From the NCBI RefSeq assembly GCF_006363815.1, contig NZ_RRYT01000001.1, positions 147,531 through 211,530 of the forward strand: a stretch of 64,000 nucleotides of DNA, written 5' to 3'. Below the pieces are notes generated by a model, which saw only the letters and a program-made list of their open reading frames with translations, ran no database searches and was not told where the DNA came from. The stretch is from Thermomonospora catenispora. GTDB lineage: Bacteria > Actinomycetota > Actinomycetes > Streptosporangiales > Streptosporangiaceae. Position numbers and translations under genes: made by a program. This document shows, piece after piece, positions 37,959 through 48,068 of the stretch (the first letter of the stretch is position 1; each line of letters begins with the position of its first letter).

Positions 37959-40187
37959 ATGACGCAATCTCCCACGGACCGTGTCCCGGAGGCCCCCGAG
38001 AGTGCTCTGCCCGACCTGCTGGTGAACCCGCCCTGGACCCGCCTGCCGGGCAACCGGGAACCGGCGGTCCTCAAGCTCAAGGCTCCCAAGGAGCCCACCG
38101 TCGTCCGGTGGGACCCCGAGCTCCGCGAGAATTGGCTGAAGGGGCCCTATGAGGAGTACGGCTTCCAGCCGCTGCCGGAGGACACCGACTGGGACGAGGT
38201 GGCCGAGACCTTCGCCGACGGCCGGGCGCTGTCGCTGGAGACCAGGGAGCGTCTGCGGCTGGCCGCGGGCCTGCTCTTGCAGGCGCCGCCGGAGTACGGG
38301 GAGAAGCTGCTCGCCGACGAGCGCTACTGGGAGACGTTCACCCACTACCCCGGCCACAGCGTGCTGCGCGGCGCGGTGGCCCGCCATGGGGTGGCGGCCT
38401 ACCCGGCGGCGATGTACGAGGCCAAGAACTCCCGGGGGTTCTCCGCCCTGGCGCCGTTCCTGGACGCCGACGTCGCCCAGATCATGATCAAGAGCTTCGA
38501 CGTCTGGCCGAACGCACGCGAGGCCGCGAAGTGGTTCCGCCTGCACGGACAGGACGCCGCACGGCTGACGGTGCCGGACGCGCTGCGCAAACCCGGCCCG
38601 AAACGGAGGCGTGCCGAGGCCGCCCTCCGCCTGGTGGCCCGGGTGCACGGCCGGGACGCCATCGTCGAGGCCGCCCGCTGCTACGGCGAGGAGGCGGTCC
38701 AGGCCATCGCGGAGCTGCGCGTCGACCCGCTGGAGCTCCTCCCCGACCCGATGCCGGAGATCCCCGAGGAGTTCGACCCCGAGCGGCTGCCCCAGGTGCT
38801 GCTGCGCGGACGCGAGCTGGCGCTGCCCGCCGCGGCGACCCGCCACCTGATCACCATGCTGCTGCTCACCCAGGGCTGTCATGACCCCTATGCCGGGCTG
38901 AAGCGGGTCGAGCCGGCGCTCGATCCGGACTCGCTCGCCGAGTTCGCCTGGGCGTTGTACGAGGTCGACCGGCACCCCCGCTGGTGGGCCTCCCCCGGGG
39001 TGCAGTACGCGCTGATCAACTGGGGGAACGACGAGACCGCCGACCGGCTGGTCGAGCAGGTCGTCGGCTGGAGCAAGGCGTTCGTGTGGGACTGCAACGG
39101 CACCACCGCGGTGCTGCTGTTCGCCCGGCTCGGGACCGACTCGGCGCTGCGCCACCTGCACCGCCTGGCCACCAAGGCGCGGGACGCCAAGCGGATCCGG
39201 CCCGAAGCGCAGTGGCGGCTCAAGCAGGCCGCCGAGGAGCGCGGGCTGACCCCCGAGCAGCTCACCGATCGGCTCGTCCCCACCTTCGGGCTGAGCGCCG
39301 ACGGGACGCTGGTGCTGGACTACGGGCCGCGCCGGTTCATCGTCGGGTTCGACGAGCAGCTCAAGCCGTATGTGACCGACGAGTCCGGCAAGCGCCGCAA
39401 GACGCTGCCCAAGCCCGGCGCCAAGGACGATCCACAGCTGGCGCCCGCCGCCCACAAGCGGTTCGCCGACCTGAAGAAGCAGGTCAAGCAGGTCGCCGCC
39501 GAGCGGATCAAGCTGTTGGAGCAGGCGATGGTGACCGGCCGGGAGTGGACGGCCGAGGAGTTCCGGTCGATCTTCGTCGACCATCCGCTGCTGTGGCACC
39601 TCGCCCGCCGCCTGGTGTGGGCCGCCACGACGGAGGGGCGGACCACCACGTTCCGCGTGGCCGAGGACCGCACCCTGGCCGACGTCGAGGACGAGGCGTT
39701 CGCCCTTCCCGAGGACGCCCGCATCACGCTGCCGCACCCGGTGACGCTGGGCGAGGAGGCCGTGGGCGCCTGGGCGCAGGTGTTCGCCGACTACGAGCTC
39801 ATCCAGCCGTTCCCGCAGCTGACGCGCCCCGTGTTCACCCTCGCCGAGCAGGAGCGCGCCCAGGGCCGGTTGGAGCGTTTCGAGGGCCGCACCGTGCACT
39901 TCGGCCGGATCCTCGGCCTGACCCGGCGCGGCTGGGAGCTCGGCGAGAAGGAGACCGGCGGGTTCCGCCGCCAGGTGACCAAGATGACCCCCGACGAGCG
40001 CCACGTGATGGTGTCCTTCGAGCCCGGCATCCGGGTCATCGATCCCGAGCAGTACGCCGAGCAGCAGATCGAACAGGTGCTGCTGTGGACCGGCCGCCGG
40101 TCCGGCGAGCAGCTCCCGTTCGGCGAGCTGGACCCGGTGACCGCCTCGGAGATCCTCGCCGACCTCACCGCGGCCCTGGGCGAGTGA
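37959..40187 (+). CDS. DUF4132 domain protein
   Basis: Large cytoplasmic protein of 742 residues from the ATG at 37959 (TGGAGA upstream; a GTG at 37902 is an alternative). The C-terminal third fits the DUF4132 region: LRKLPKPGAKDD-like KTLPKPGAKDDPQLAPAA, VKQVAAERIKLLEQAMVTGR, FRSIFVDHPLLWHLARRLVW and the RITLPHPVTLGEEAVGAWAQ block. DUF4132 proteins (E. coli MolR/YehI type) have no established biochemical role. The N-terminal two thirds are helical, with repeat-like helices but no recognised domain. It stands alone after coaA and ends in a strong hairpin. Confidence 0.78.
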   Translation: MTQSPTDRVPEAPESALPDLLVNPPWTRLPGNREPAVLKLKAPKEPTVVRWDPELRENWLKGPYEEYGFQPLPEDTDWDEVAETFADGRALSLETRERLRLAAGLLLQAPPEYGEKLLADERYWETFTHYPGHSVLRGAVARHGVAAYPAAMYEAKNSRGFSALAPFLDADVAQIMIKSFDVWPNAREAAKWFRLHGQDAARLTVPDALRKPGPKRRRAEAALRLVARVHGRDAIVEAARCYGEEAVQAIAELRVDPLELLPDPMPEIPEEFDPERLPQVLLRGRELALPAAATRHLITMLLLTQGCHDPYAGLKRVEPALDPDSLAEFAWALYEVDRHPRWWASPGVQYALINWGNDETADRLVEQVVGWSKAFVWDCNGTTAVLLFARLGTDSALRHLHRLATKARDAKRIRPEAQWRLKQAAEERGLTPEQLTDRLVPTFGLSADGTLVLDYGPRRFIVGFDEQLKPYVTDESGKRRKTLPKPGAKDDPQLAPAAHKRFADLKKQVKQVAAERIKLLEQAMVTGREWTAEEFRSIFVDHPLLWHLARRLVWAATTEGRTTTFRVAEDRTLADVEDEAFALPEDARITLPHPVTLGEEAVGAWAQVFADYELIQPFPQLTRPVFTLAEQERAQGRLERFEGRTVHFGRILGLTRRGWELGEKETGGFRRQVTKMTPDERHVMVSFEPGIRVIDPEQYAEQQIEQVLLWTGRRSGEQLPFGELDPVTASEILADLTAALGE

Positions 40188-40214
40188 CCCGACCGGCCTG
40201 AGCGACGGCCTGAG

Positions 40215-40240
40215 CGGCGTCCCGCGCACGCGGGACGCCG
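40215..40240. terminator. Bidirectional terminator hairpin
   Basis: Perfect 11-bp stem CGGCGTCCCGC / GCGGGACGCCG with a 4-nt loop, lying in the 58-nt gap between the convergent DUF4132 gene and the ABC operon. It can serve both. Confidence 0.75.
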
Positions 40241-40245
40241 CCGGC

Positions 40246-40962
40246 TCACTCGGCGCTCGCCACCGACAAGGTGCGCAGGCGCATCACCGCCAGGGCCGTC
40301 CCCGCCACGGTGACCGCCGCCAGCAGCAGCACCGCGACCGGGGTGCGCACCGTGGCCTCCACCGCCGAACTCGAGGTGATCGCGTCGGCGATCGACAGGC
40401 CCCACTGCTGGATCGACACCGACCGGGCGCCCGGGGCGAACTGGGCCAGCAGCGACTCCCACACCAGCGCGTACAGCAGGCCGATCGTCACGGCGCTGCG
40501 GCTGGCCACCGCCAGCGCCACGAACACCGCCGTGTAGGCCACGCCCGCCGCCAGCACCCCGACCGTGAAACCCTGGGCCAGCCCCGTCGCCGTCCCCCGC
40601 AGCAGCAGTCCCGCCACCAGCGTCGGCACCACCGCGAACGCCACCACCAGGGCGATCGCCACGACCAGCTTGGTGAGCACCACCACGTGCCGGCCGATCG
40701 GCTTGGTGAGGATGTACATGATCTGGCCGTCGTCGATCTCCGGGCCGATCACCCCGGTCCCGGCGATCAGCGCCAGCAGCGGCAACAAGGTGGCCAGGGC
40801 GAACTGCTGCAGCACGCCGGCCGCGGTGCCGGGCTCGGTGTTGTCGGTGATGTTCAGCGCCGCGGCCAGCGACAGCAGCACCGCCGGCAGCAGGAACAGC
40901 AGCAGCGCCCGCCGCCGGCTCAGCATGGAGCGCAGCGTGATGAGGGCGATCGTGACGTTCAC
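40246..40962 (-). CDS. ABC-2-type transporter permease, second pair
   Basis: Integral membrane protein of 238 residues with six predicted helices (for example ALLLFLLPAVLLSLAAAL, FALATLLPLLALIAGTGVIG, VVAIALVVAFAVVPTLVAGL). The EIDDGQIMYILTKPIGRHVV segment between helices is typical of ABC-2 permeases related to NosY/GldF. Start 13 nt after the stop of the ATPase gene upstream. Last gene of a four-gene operon. Substrate unknown. Confidence 0.85.
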   Translation of the reverse strand: MNVTIALITLRSMLSRRRALLLFLLPAVLLSLAAALNITDNTEPGTAAGVLQQFALATLLPLLALIAGTGVIGPEIDDGQIMYILTKPIGRHVVVLTKLVVAIALVVAFAVVPTLVAGLLLRGTATGLAQGFTVGVLAAGVAYTAVFVALAVASRSAVTIGLLYALVWESLLAQFAPGARSVSIQQWGLSIADAITSSSAVEATVRTPVAVLLLAAVTVAGTALAVMRLRTLSVASAE

Positions 40963-40975
40963 CGGGTCCTCCCCC

Positions 40976-41887
40976 TCACCTGGCCACCAGGTACTCGAAG
41001 ACGCTCTCCAACGACTCGTCCGCCGGACTGACCTCCCACAGCCGCACCCCGTGCTGCTTGGCCAGCCGCGGCAGCAGCCAGGTGAACCGGCGGAAGTCGG
41101 TGGCCTCCACGCGCACGCCCTTGCCGGTCAGCTCCACCCCGCGCGCCGAGCCGTCCGCGATGATCGCCGCGGCCAGCGTCCGGTCGTCGCTGGAGCGCAC
41201 CAGGAACTGGTGGGGCCGGTCGCTCATCAGCCGGCGGATCGCCCGGAAGTCCCCGGAGGCGGCGTGCCGGCCGGCCACCACCACCTCGATGTGCTCGGCG
41301 ATCCGCTCCACCTCCTCCAGGATGTGCGAGCTGAACAAGATGGTGCGGCCCTCGGCGGCCATCCGCCGGATCAGGTCCATCAGATGCAGCCGCTGCCGCG
41401 GGTCCATCCCGTTGAACGGCTCGTCCAGCAGCAGCACCGGCGGGTCGTGCACCAAGGCCGAGGCCATCTTGATCCGCTGCTTCATGCCCTTGGAGTACTT
41501 GCCGATCACCCGGTGCTGGGCGGGCTCCATCTCCACCAAGGCCAGCGCCCGGTCGGTGGCGGCCTCGGGGTCGGGCAGCCGGAACAGCTTCGCCATCGCC
41601 AGCACGAACTGCCGGCCGGTCAGGAAGTCATAGGCGGTCTCGCGTTCGGGCACCAGCCCGAGCCGCCGGTAGATCGCCGGATTGCGCCAGATCGGCTCGC
41701 CGTCCAGCGTGATCGTCCCCGACGACGGCGGGATGAACCCGCCCATCATGTGGATCAGCGTGGACTTGCCCGCGCCGTTGGGGCCGAGCAGCCCGGTCAC
41801 CCCGGGGCCGATCTCCATGGACACCCCGTTGACCGCCACCACGTTCCCGTACCAGCGGGACACGTTCTCCAGGCGCAGCACGGTCAC
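40976..41887 (-). CDS. ABC transporter ATP-binding protein, second pair
   Basis: ATPase of 303 residues: Walker A GPNGAGKS at 35-42, Q-loop region VPERETAYD, signature YSKGMKQRIKMASAL, Walker B and D-loop LLLDEPFNGMDP and switch His in FSSHILEEVERIAEH. The C-terminal 80 residues are the extension seen in ABC-2 exporters. The GTG at 41887 overlaps the stop of the preceding permease gene (GTGA). Probably works with the permease directly downstream. Confidence 0.92.
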   Translation of the reverse strand: MTVLRLENVSRWYGNVVAVNGVSMEIGPGVTGLLGPNGAGKSTLIHMMGGFIPPSSGTITLDGEPIWRNPAIYRRLGLVPERETAYDFLTGRQFVLAMAKLFRLPDPEAATDRALALVEMEPAQHRVIGKYSKGMKQRIKMASALVHDPPVLLLDEPFNGMDPRQRLHLMDLIRRMAAEGRTILFSSHILEEVERIAEHIEVVVAGRHAASGDFRAIRRLMSDRPHQFLVRSSDDRTLAAAIIADGSARGVELTGKGVRVEATDFRRFTWLLPRLAKQHGVRLWEVSPADESLESVFEYLVAR

Positions 41888-42758
41888 AGGTCGGCCCCCC
41901 TCCGGAAACGGCGGTGCAGCATCGCGATCGAAAGGGCCACCACCCCGGCGCACACCAGCAGCGCCACCAGTCCGCCCAGCGCGCCCGGCGGCACCGCGCC
42001 GCCCGCCCGCTCGGCCCCCAGCAGCCGCACCTGCACCGCGTCCACCAGGGTGAACGGCGTCAGCAGCCCCAGCCAGCCGGCCAGGTCGAACTGCGTCCGC
42101 GCGGTGGCGATCCCCTGCACGATCTGCACGAACACCCACGACAGCATGAACACCGCGATCACCGCCGCGACCCCGAATCCGCGCCGCGGGGTGAACGCCG
42201 CCACCACCAGCCCGATCGACGCCAGCACCACCGCGAACAGCAGCACGCCGACCAGCGCCAGCGAAAAGTCCCGCAGGTGCGCGCCCGCGTCCGGCACCTT
42301 GTTGACCAGCCCGCCCACGTACAGCACGGTGATGGGGGTCGCCATCAGCAGCACCAGGGCGGTGGTCATCGCCGCCAGCTTGGCCAGCACGAAGTCCAGT
42401 GAGAGCACCGGCCGGGAGAAGTACAGCGGGATCACCCGGAACCGCAGTTCCCGCGACGCCAGCACCGGGGCCTGGGTGGCCACGAAGATCGAGATCACCG
42501 GCTGCAGGTAGGTCGGGTAGGCCGAGTAACGGATCAGCGCGTCGGCCTCGCCCGCCAGGGCGACCGCCGCCACACTGCCCACCGCGGGGAGCAGCACGAT
42601 CGCCGCGAGCAGGGCGGGCATCACCTTGGCGCGGGCCGGCCGGCCCAGCCCCCAGGCGCTCCGCAGATTGTGCACGTACAGCGACCGCAGCAGATAGGAC
42701 CGGCCCAGCCGGCGCCCCTGGTAGTGCCGGTAGCCGATGTCGTGGATCGTGCCCGTGG

Positions 42759-42762
<4 letters not shown>
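41884..42762 (-). CDS. ABC-2-type transporter permease, first pair
   Basis: Membrane protein of 292 residues with six hydrophobic helices (VMPALLAAIVLLPAVGSVAA, LVLLMATPITVLYVGGLVN, LALVGVLLFAVVLASIGLVV, VAAVIAVFMLSWVFVQIVQG). The basic N-terminus with DIGYRHYQGRRLGR is characteristic of an actinobacterial ABC-2 permease family. It overlaps both neighbours by 4 nt, indicating tight co-translation. Confidence 0.87.
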
Positions 42763-43706
<944 letters not shown>

Positions 43707-43956
43707 GCCTTGCAACCTAGTGCACCGGCACCGGGAAAGTCGTCATCCTCCGGTCGTATGCCCTTATCGTCCGCCCTCATCGTCCGTCTCCACCGCCCGG
43801 ATCGGCGGCCGGCCCTCCGGGCGGACGTCGCCTCCGGGGCCGGCGGTCCCCTCTCCGGCCGCCCCCGCCCCAGAGCGTTCACTGCCCGCCCCTACGCTGG
43901 CGACTGGTCGCCGCAGAGCGGAGTATCCGCACGACACGACGCAGGGAGGGTGAGGC

Positions 43957-44601
43957 ATGAGGCACGCCCGGCGGCCGGGTCTGGTCGCGATCACCGCCGC
44001 GCTCACGGCGGTCGCCTGCACCGCGGAGGTGGGCGGGAACGGCTCGACGCCCGCGCCCGGCGACGCCGCGCAGTCCCGCCGACACCTGGCCGCGCTGCCG
44101 ATCGCCGCCGAGGGCGACGGGGCCGGCTACGACCGGGAGGACTTCGGAGTGCGCTGGCGGGACATCGACCGCAACGGCTGCGATCAGCGCAACGACGTGC
44201 TGGCCCGGGATCTGACGGACGTCGTCAGGCGCGGCCGGTGCGTGGTGGTCTCCGGCACGCTCCACGACCCCTACACCGGTCGGCGGATCTCGTTCCGCAA
44301 GTCCGACGCCGACGAGGTGCAGATCGACCACGTGTACCCGCTGGCGCTGGCCTGGCGGATGGGCGCCTCCCGGTGGCCGAAGTCACGCCGCGAACAGTTC
44401 GCCAACGACCCCGACAACCTGCTGGCCGTGTGGGGCGTGCCGAACCGGCAGAAAAGCGACTCCGGTCCGGGCGAGTGGCGCCCCCGCAAGGAGTACCAGT
44501 GCACGTACGCGATCAAGTACATCGCGGTGGCGACCAAGTACCGGCTGCCGGTGACCCGCGCCGACCACAACGCCCTGCAGACGTTCCTGGGCCGCTGCTG
44601 A
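43957..44601 (+). CDS. Secreted HNH-family nuclease-like lipoprotein (DUF1524)
   Basis: 214 residues. The N-terminal hydrophobic signal ends in LTAVAC, so Cys21 may be lipidated although Ala at -3 is not ideal. The mature part is the DUF1524/GmrSD-type HNH fold: VQIDHVYPLALAWRMG with the His of the HNH site (His125), FANDPDNLLAVWGVPNRQKS with the conserved Asn residues, then SGPGEWRPRKEYQC and YAIKYIAVATKYRLPV. Such proteins are common extracellular actinobacterial proteins, presumed nucleases. Four further cysteines (75, 95, 187 and 214 region) could form disulfides. Confidence 0.85.
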   Translation: MRHARRPGLVAITAALTAVACTAEVGGNGSTPAPGDAAQSRRHLAALPIAAEGDGAGYDREDFGVRWRDIDRNGCDQRNDVLARDLTDVVRRGRCVVVSGTLHDPYTGRRISFRKSDADEVQIDHVYPLALAWRMGASRWPKSRREQFANDPDNLLAVWGVPNRQKSDSGPGEWRPRKEYQCTYAIKYIAVATKYRLPVTRADHNALQTFLGRC

Positions 44602-44699
44602 GGGCGGAGGCCCAGGGCATAGCATGCGGTCATCCAGCCGATCAGCCGGCCGATGATCCAACCGATCGGCCGGCGGGGCGACGAGCCGAGGGGGACGCC

Positions 44700-45017
44700 A
44701 TGAACGCCGGACCGGACGAGCAGAACGCGCCGCGGGAGGAGGAGCCCCGGCCTCCGCGGGTGCGCACCGAGCGGGCCGTGGGCGCCCGCGCGACCGGTGC
44801 GTCCGTCACCGGGGCCTCCGCCACCGGCGCCGCGCTGCGCGCCGGCACCGGCCTGGGCGCTCTGGCGCTGGGGGCGGTGGCGCTGGGCGCGCTGTCCGTC
44901 GGCGCGCTGGCCATCGGCCGGCTGGCGATCAAGAAGGCGGTGATGAAGGAGCTTCGGGCGGGCACCGTCGAGATCGCCCACCTCAAGATCGGCCGCCTCG
45001 AGATCACCGAGGGCTGA
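44700..45017 (+). CDS. Small pentad-repeat hydrophobic protein
   Basis: 105 residues from an ATG with GAGGGGG upstream. A charged Pro/Glu/Arg-rich N-terminus (1-30) leads into a regular five-residue pattern G-A-L-A-[LIV] from about residue 53 to 102: GALAL, GAVAL, GALSV, GALAI, GRLAI, then KKAVM, KELRA, GTVEI, AHLKI, GRLEI. Positions 3 and 5 are nearly always aliphatic. This could be a membrane helix pair or a small solenoid similar to pentapeptide-repeat or bactofilin-like folds. Function unknown. Located between the HNH lipoprotein and glmM. Confidence 0.65.
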   Translation: MNAGPDEQNAPREEEPRPPRVRTERAVGARATGASVTGASATGAALRAGTGLGALALGAVALGALSVGALAIGRLAIKKAVMKELRAGTVEIAHLKIGRLEITEG

Positions 45018-45095
45018 CGGGGCGGCCGCCGTGGTCGGGCCGGCCGGCCCGGCCGTCGGGGCGGCGGCCCGGACCGATGGAGCGGAGCGCCCGGC

Positions 45096-46442
45096 CTAGG
45101 CGGAGCACTCGATCTTGACGACCTCGGCCAGGCGCTCGGCGAGCCGCTGCGCCTGGTCCTCGGCGGCGGCCTCGACCATCACCCGGACCATCGGCTCGGT
45201 GCCGCTGGGCCGGATCAGCACCCGGCCGGAGTCGCCCAGCTCCCGCTCGGCCTGCGCGATCGCCTCGGCCAGGGCCGGCGAGGACTTCGCCTTGCCCTTG
45301 TCCACGCCCCGCACGTTGATCAGCACCTGCGGCAGCCGGTGCATCACCTTGGCCAGCTCCTCCAGCGACCGGCCCCGCCGGGCCATGGTCGCCAGCAGGT
45401 GCAGCCCGGTCAGCACCCCGTCCCCGGTGGTGGCGTGCTCCAGCATGATCACATGCCCGGACTGTTCGCCGCCGAGGGTGTAGCCGCCCTCCTTCATGGC
45501 CTCCAGCACGTACCGGTCGCCCACCGCGGTCTGCACCGTCTCGATCCCGGCCTCGCGCATCGCGAGCTTGAACCCCAGATTGCTCATCACGGTGGCGACC
45601 ACGGTGTTCTTGGCCAGCCGGCCGGCCTCGCGCAGCTCGGTGGCCAGGATCGCCATGATCTGGTCGCCGTCCACCACCTCGCCGGAGGCGGTGACGGCCA
45701 GGCAGCGGTCGGCGTCGCCGTCGTGGGCGATGCCGGCGTCCGCGCCCTGGGCGACGACCTCGGCCCGCAGCGCGTCCAGGTGGGTGGAGCCGCAGCCGTC
45801 GTTGATGTTGAGGCCGTCGGGGGCCGTCCCGATGGTGAGGACCTCGGCTCCGGCGCGACGCAGCGCCTCCGGGGCGACGCTCGAGGCCGCGCCGTGCGCG
45901 CAGTCCACCACCACGCGCAGCCCGTCCAGCGACGCCGGCAGAGTGGACAGCAGGTGCGCCACGTATTGTTCGACCGCGCCCTGGGCGTCGCGGACCCGGC
46001 CCACTCCCGCGCCCGTGGGCCGGTCCCAGTCCTCGCCGAGGCGGGCCTCGATGCGGTCCTCGATCTCGTCGGGCAGCTTGTAGCCGCTCCGGTCGAAGAA
46101 CTTGATGCCGTTGTCGGGCGCGGGGTTGTGCGAGGCCGACAGCATCACGCCCAGGTCGGCGTCCAGGGTGTGGGTGAGGTACGCCACCGCCGGGGTGGGC
46201 AGCACCCCCAGCCGCAGCACGTCCACGCCCGCCTCGGCGAGTCCGGCCACCACCGCGGCCTCCAGGAACTCCCCGGAGGCACGGGGATCGCGTCCCACCA
46301 CCGCGGTCGGCCGATGCCCCTGGAACGCGCCCGCCTCACCGAGCACCCGCGCCGCCGCGACGGACAGGTCCATCGCCAGCCGCGCGGTCAGGTCGCGGCC
46401 CGCGACCCCGCGCACCCCGTCGGTACCGAACAGACGACCCAC
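45096..46442 (-). CDS. glmM: Phosphoglucosamine mutase
   Basis: Interconverts glucosamine 6- and 1-phosphate en route to UDP-GlcNAc. The 448-residue protein has the phosphoserine loop [12 protein letters not shown] (active Ser104), metal loop AHDGDADRC, sugar-recognition GGEQSGHV and the phosphate-binding [15 protein letters not shown]. It lies downstream of rplM-rpsI, as in most actinobacteria, but a strong hairpin separates them. Confidence 0.99.
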   Translation of the reverse strand: MGRLFGTDGVRGVAGRDLTARLAMDLSVAAARVLGEAGAFQGHRPTAVVGRDPRASGEFLEAAVVAGLAEAGVDVLRLGVLPTPAVAYLTHTLDADLGVMLSASHNPAPDNGIKFFDRSGYKLPDEIEDRIEARLGEDWDRPTGAGVGRVRDAQGAVEQYVAHLLSTLPASLDGLRVVVDCAHGAASSVAPEALRRAGAEVLTIGTAPDGLNINDGCGSTHLDALRAEVVAQGADAGIAHDGDADRCLAVTASGEVVDGDQIMAILATELREAGRLAKNTVVATVMSNLGFKLAMREAGIETVQTAVGDRYVLEAMKEGGYTLGGEQSGHVIMLEHATTGDGVLTGLHLLATMARRGRSLEELAKVMHRLPQVLINVRGVDKGKAKSSPALAEAIAQAERELGDSGRVLIRPSGTEPMVRVMVEAAAEDQAQRLAERLAEVVKIECSA

Positions 46443-46475
46443 AGTTCACTCCCACCGAAAGCGGTCTGCAAAGCG

Positions 46476-46512
46476 ATGACCGCGTGGGCCGATACCGGCT
46501 CCACGCGGTCAT
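46476..46512 (-). terminator. Terminator hairpin between rpsI and glmM
   Basis: Twelve-bp stem ATGACCGCGTGG / CCACGCGGTCAT continued by GCCG/CGGC around a 4-nt loop, with a single bulged base. On the minus strand it is followed by CGCTTTGC. It lies 34 nt upstream of glmM, so it would end the rplM-rpsI transcript or attenuate read-through. Confidence 0.75.
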
Positions 46513-46538
46513 ATGACGTTCACGCCCACCATGGATGT

Positions 46539-46561
46539 TCGCGTTCCATGCCAGAACGCGA
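46539..46561. repeat. Second hairpin downstream of rpsI
   Basis: 8-bp stem TCGCGTTC / GAACGCGA with a 7-nt loop, 59 nt after the rpsI stop and 26 nt before the larger hairpin. It may form a tandem terminator with it. Confidence 0.5.
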
Positions 46562-46620
46562 TCAAAACCCCAGAACCGGTGTCCGCATCCCCAAACGGCC
46601 CGGCTCCGTGGTGTCCGGCG

Positions 46621-47139
46621 TCAGCGCTTGCTGTACTGCGGCGCCTTGCGGGCCTTCTTCAGGCCGGCCTTCTTGCGCTCCTTGACCCGGGCGTCACGGG
46701 TCAGGAAGCCGGCCTTCTTCAGCGCCGGACGGTAGTCGGGGTCGATGATCTGCAGCGCGCGGGCGATGCCCATGCGCAGCGCACCGGCCTGACCGGTCAC
46801 GCCACCACCGGAGACCCGGCAGATCACGTCGAACTGGCCTTCGGCGCCGATCTGCACGAAGGGCTCGTTGACGATCTGCTGGTGGACCTTGTTCGGGAAG
46901 TACTGCTCCAGCGAGCGGCCGTTGATGGTCCAGTTGCCGGTGCCCGGCATGATCCGGACACGGGCGATGGCCTCCTTGCGGCGGCCGGTGGCCGAGGCGA
47001 CGCCGGCCGTCACCGGAGCGGCCCCGTACTCGCCCGGGGCCTCGGGCGTCTCGGTGGTGTACTCCGACGGGTAGTCCTCGGAGTACTCGTCGTACTCCGC
47101 GCCCTCGACGGGCGTCTCGATGCCGCTGTTCTCGGCCAC
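46621..47139 (-). CDS. rpsI: 30S ribosomal protein uS9 with acidic N-terminal extension
   Basis: Small-subunit protein whose C-terminal tail reaches the P-site tRNA. 172 residues: the S9 core (about 48-172) begins [20 protein letters not shown] and ends in the basic [12 protein letters not shown] tail. The first 45 residues form a Tyr/Glu/Thr-rich extension ([20 protein letters not shown]) absent from the roughly 130-residue E. coli protein; actinobacterial S9 proteins often have some such extension. Follows rplM by 85 nt. Confidence 0.98.
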   Translation of the reverse strand: MAENSGIETPVEGAEYDEYSEDYPSEYTTETPEAPGEYGAAPVTAGVASATGRRKEAIARVRIMPGTGNWTINGRSLEQYFPNKVHQQIVNEPFVQIGAEGQFDVICRVSGGGVTGQAGALRMGIARALQIIDPDYRPALKKAGFLTRDARVKERKKAGLKKARKAPQYSKR

Positions 47140-47224
47140 TGTGCTCCTAGGGTCTTCTAGCCAGGGCGGCGGGCCCGATCATCCTCATCGGGTGCCCCGG
47201 CGGCCACGGATGAGGAAGGCTCTT

Positions 47225-47659
47225 TTACTTGCTGATCTCGAAGGGGACCGGCTGCTGGGCCTGGTGCGGGTGGTTCGGGCCGGCGTAGACCTTCACCTTC
47301 TTGAACATCCGCCGCCCGAGCCGGTTCTTGGGCAGCATGCCCTTGATGGCCTTCTCGACCGCACGCTCGGGGTGCCGCTCCAGCAGTTCCTTGTAGCTCA
47401 TGGAGCGCAGGCCGCCGGGGTAGCCGGAGTGGCGGTATGCCCGCTTCTGCTCCCGCTTGTTGCCGGTCAGCGCCACCTTTTCGGCGTTGACGACGATGAC
47501 GAAGTCACCGGTGTCGATGTGCGGCGCGTAGATCGGCTTGTGCTTCCCCTTCAGCAGGGTCGCGACCTGGCTGGCAAGCCGACCCAGCACGACATCGGTC
47601 GCATCGATGACGTACCACTGACGCTGGACGTCAGTGGGCTTCGGGGTGTACGTGCGCAC
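47225..47659 (-). CDS. rplM: 50S ribosomal protein uL13
   Basis: 144 residues from the GTG at 47659 (GAAGG upstream): [51 protein letters not shown] and the C-terminal [20 protein letters not shown]. The frame is open upstream for 52 codons without L13 similarity. First gene of the rplM-rpsI pair. Confidence 0.98.
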   Translation of the reverse strand: MRTYTPKPTDVQRQWYVIDATDVVLGRLASQVATLLKGKHKPIYAPHIDTGDFVIVVNAEKVALTGNKREQKRAYRHSGYPGGLRSMSYKELLERHPERAVEKAIKGMLPKNRLGRRMFKKVKVYAGPNHPHQAQQPVPFEISK

Positions 47660-48068
47660 GGTCGTAAGCCTTCGTTTCTTGTCGACTTCACAGCGGATCC
47701 GGGGCACGCCCAACGGATCGAAGCGGCGACACCCTGGAGGCCGGGGCCCCGGAGCAGGGCACACCGGTGGATGCAACGAACTGGCAGGATACCCAGCCCC
47801 GTGGGCATGGGTCAAAGCGAGCCGTCACGACACTCCCCCGGCCACGTTCCAGTATGCCCCATCCACGGGGCCGCCTTGACCACACCCCGACCGGAGGCCG
47901 ACCGAGGACCGGGCGAGAGCCGACCGGGGGCCGCCCGAGGCCGATCGAGACCGCTGAGCGATCCCCCTAGGAACGCTCCATAGTTCCCATTTGTCCGATT
48001 CGTTGCGCATGCGGCGATGGAGGCGACTAAGGTGCGGAACCCACCCGATATCCCTTCCGGGAGGCCTG
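47660..48068. other. 409-bp divergent region between rplM and the CAP-domain gene
   Basis: No credible gene. The rplM leader lies at the low-coordinate end. Around 47880-47960 several imperfect direct repeats of CCGACCGxxG type (for example GGAGGCCGACCGAGG, GAGAGCCGACCGGGG) occur, which may be simple GC-rich sequence drift. The stretch 47968-48010 is comparatively AT-rich and could hold the promoter of the CAP gene. Confidence 0.45.
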
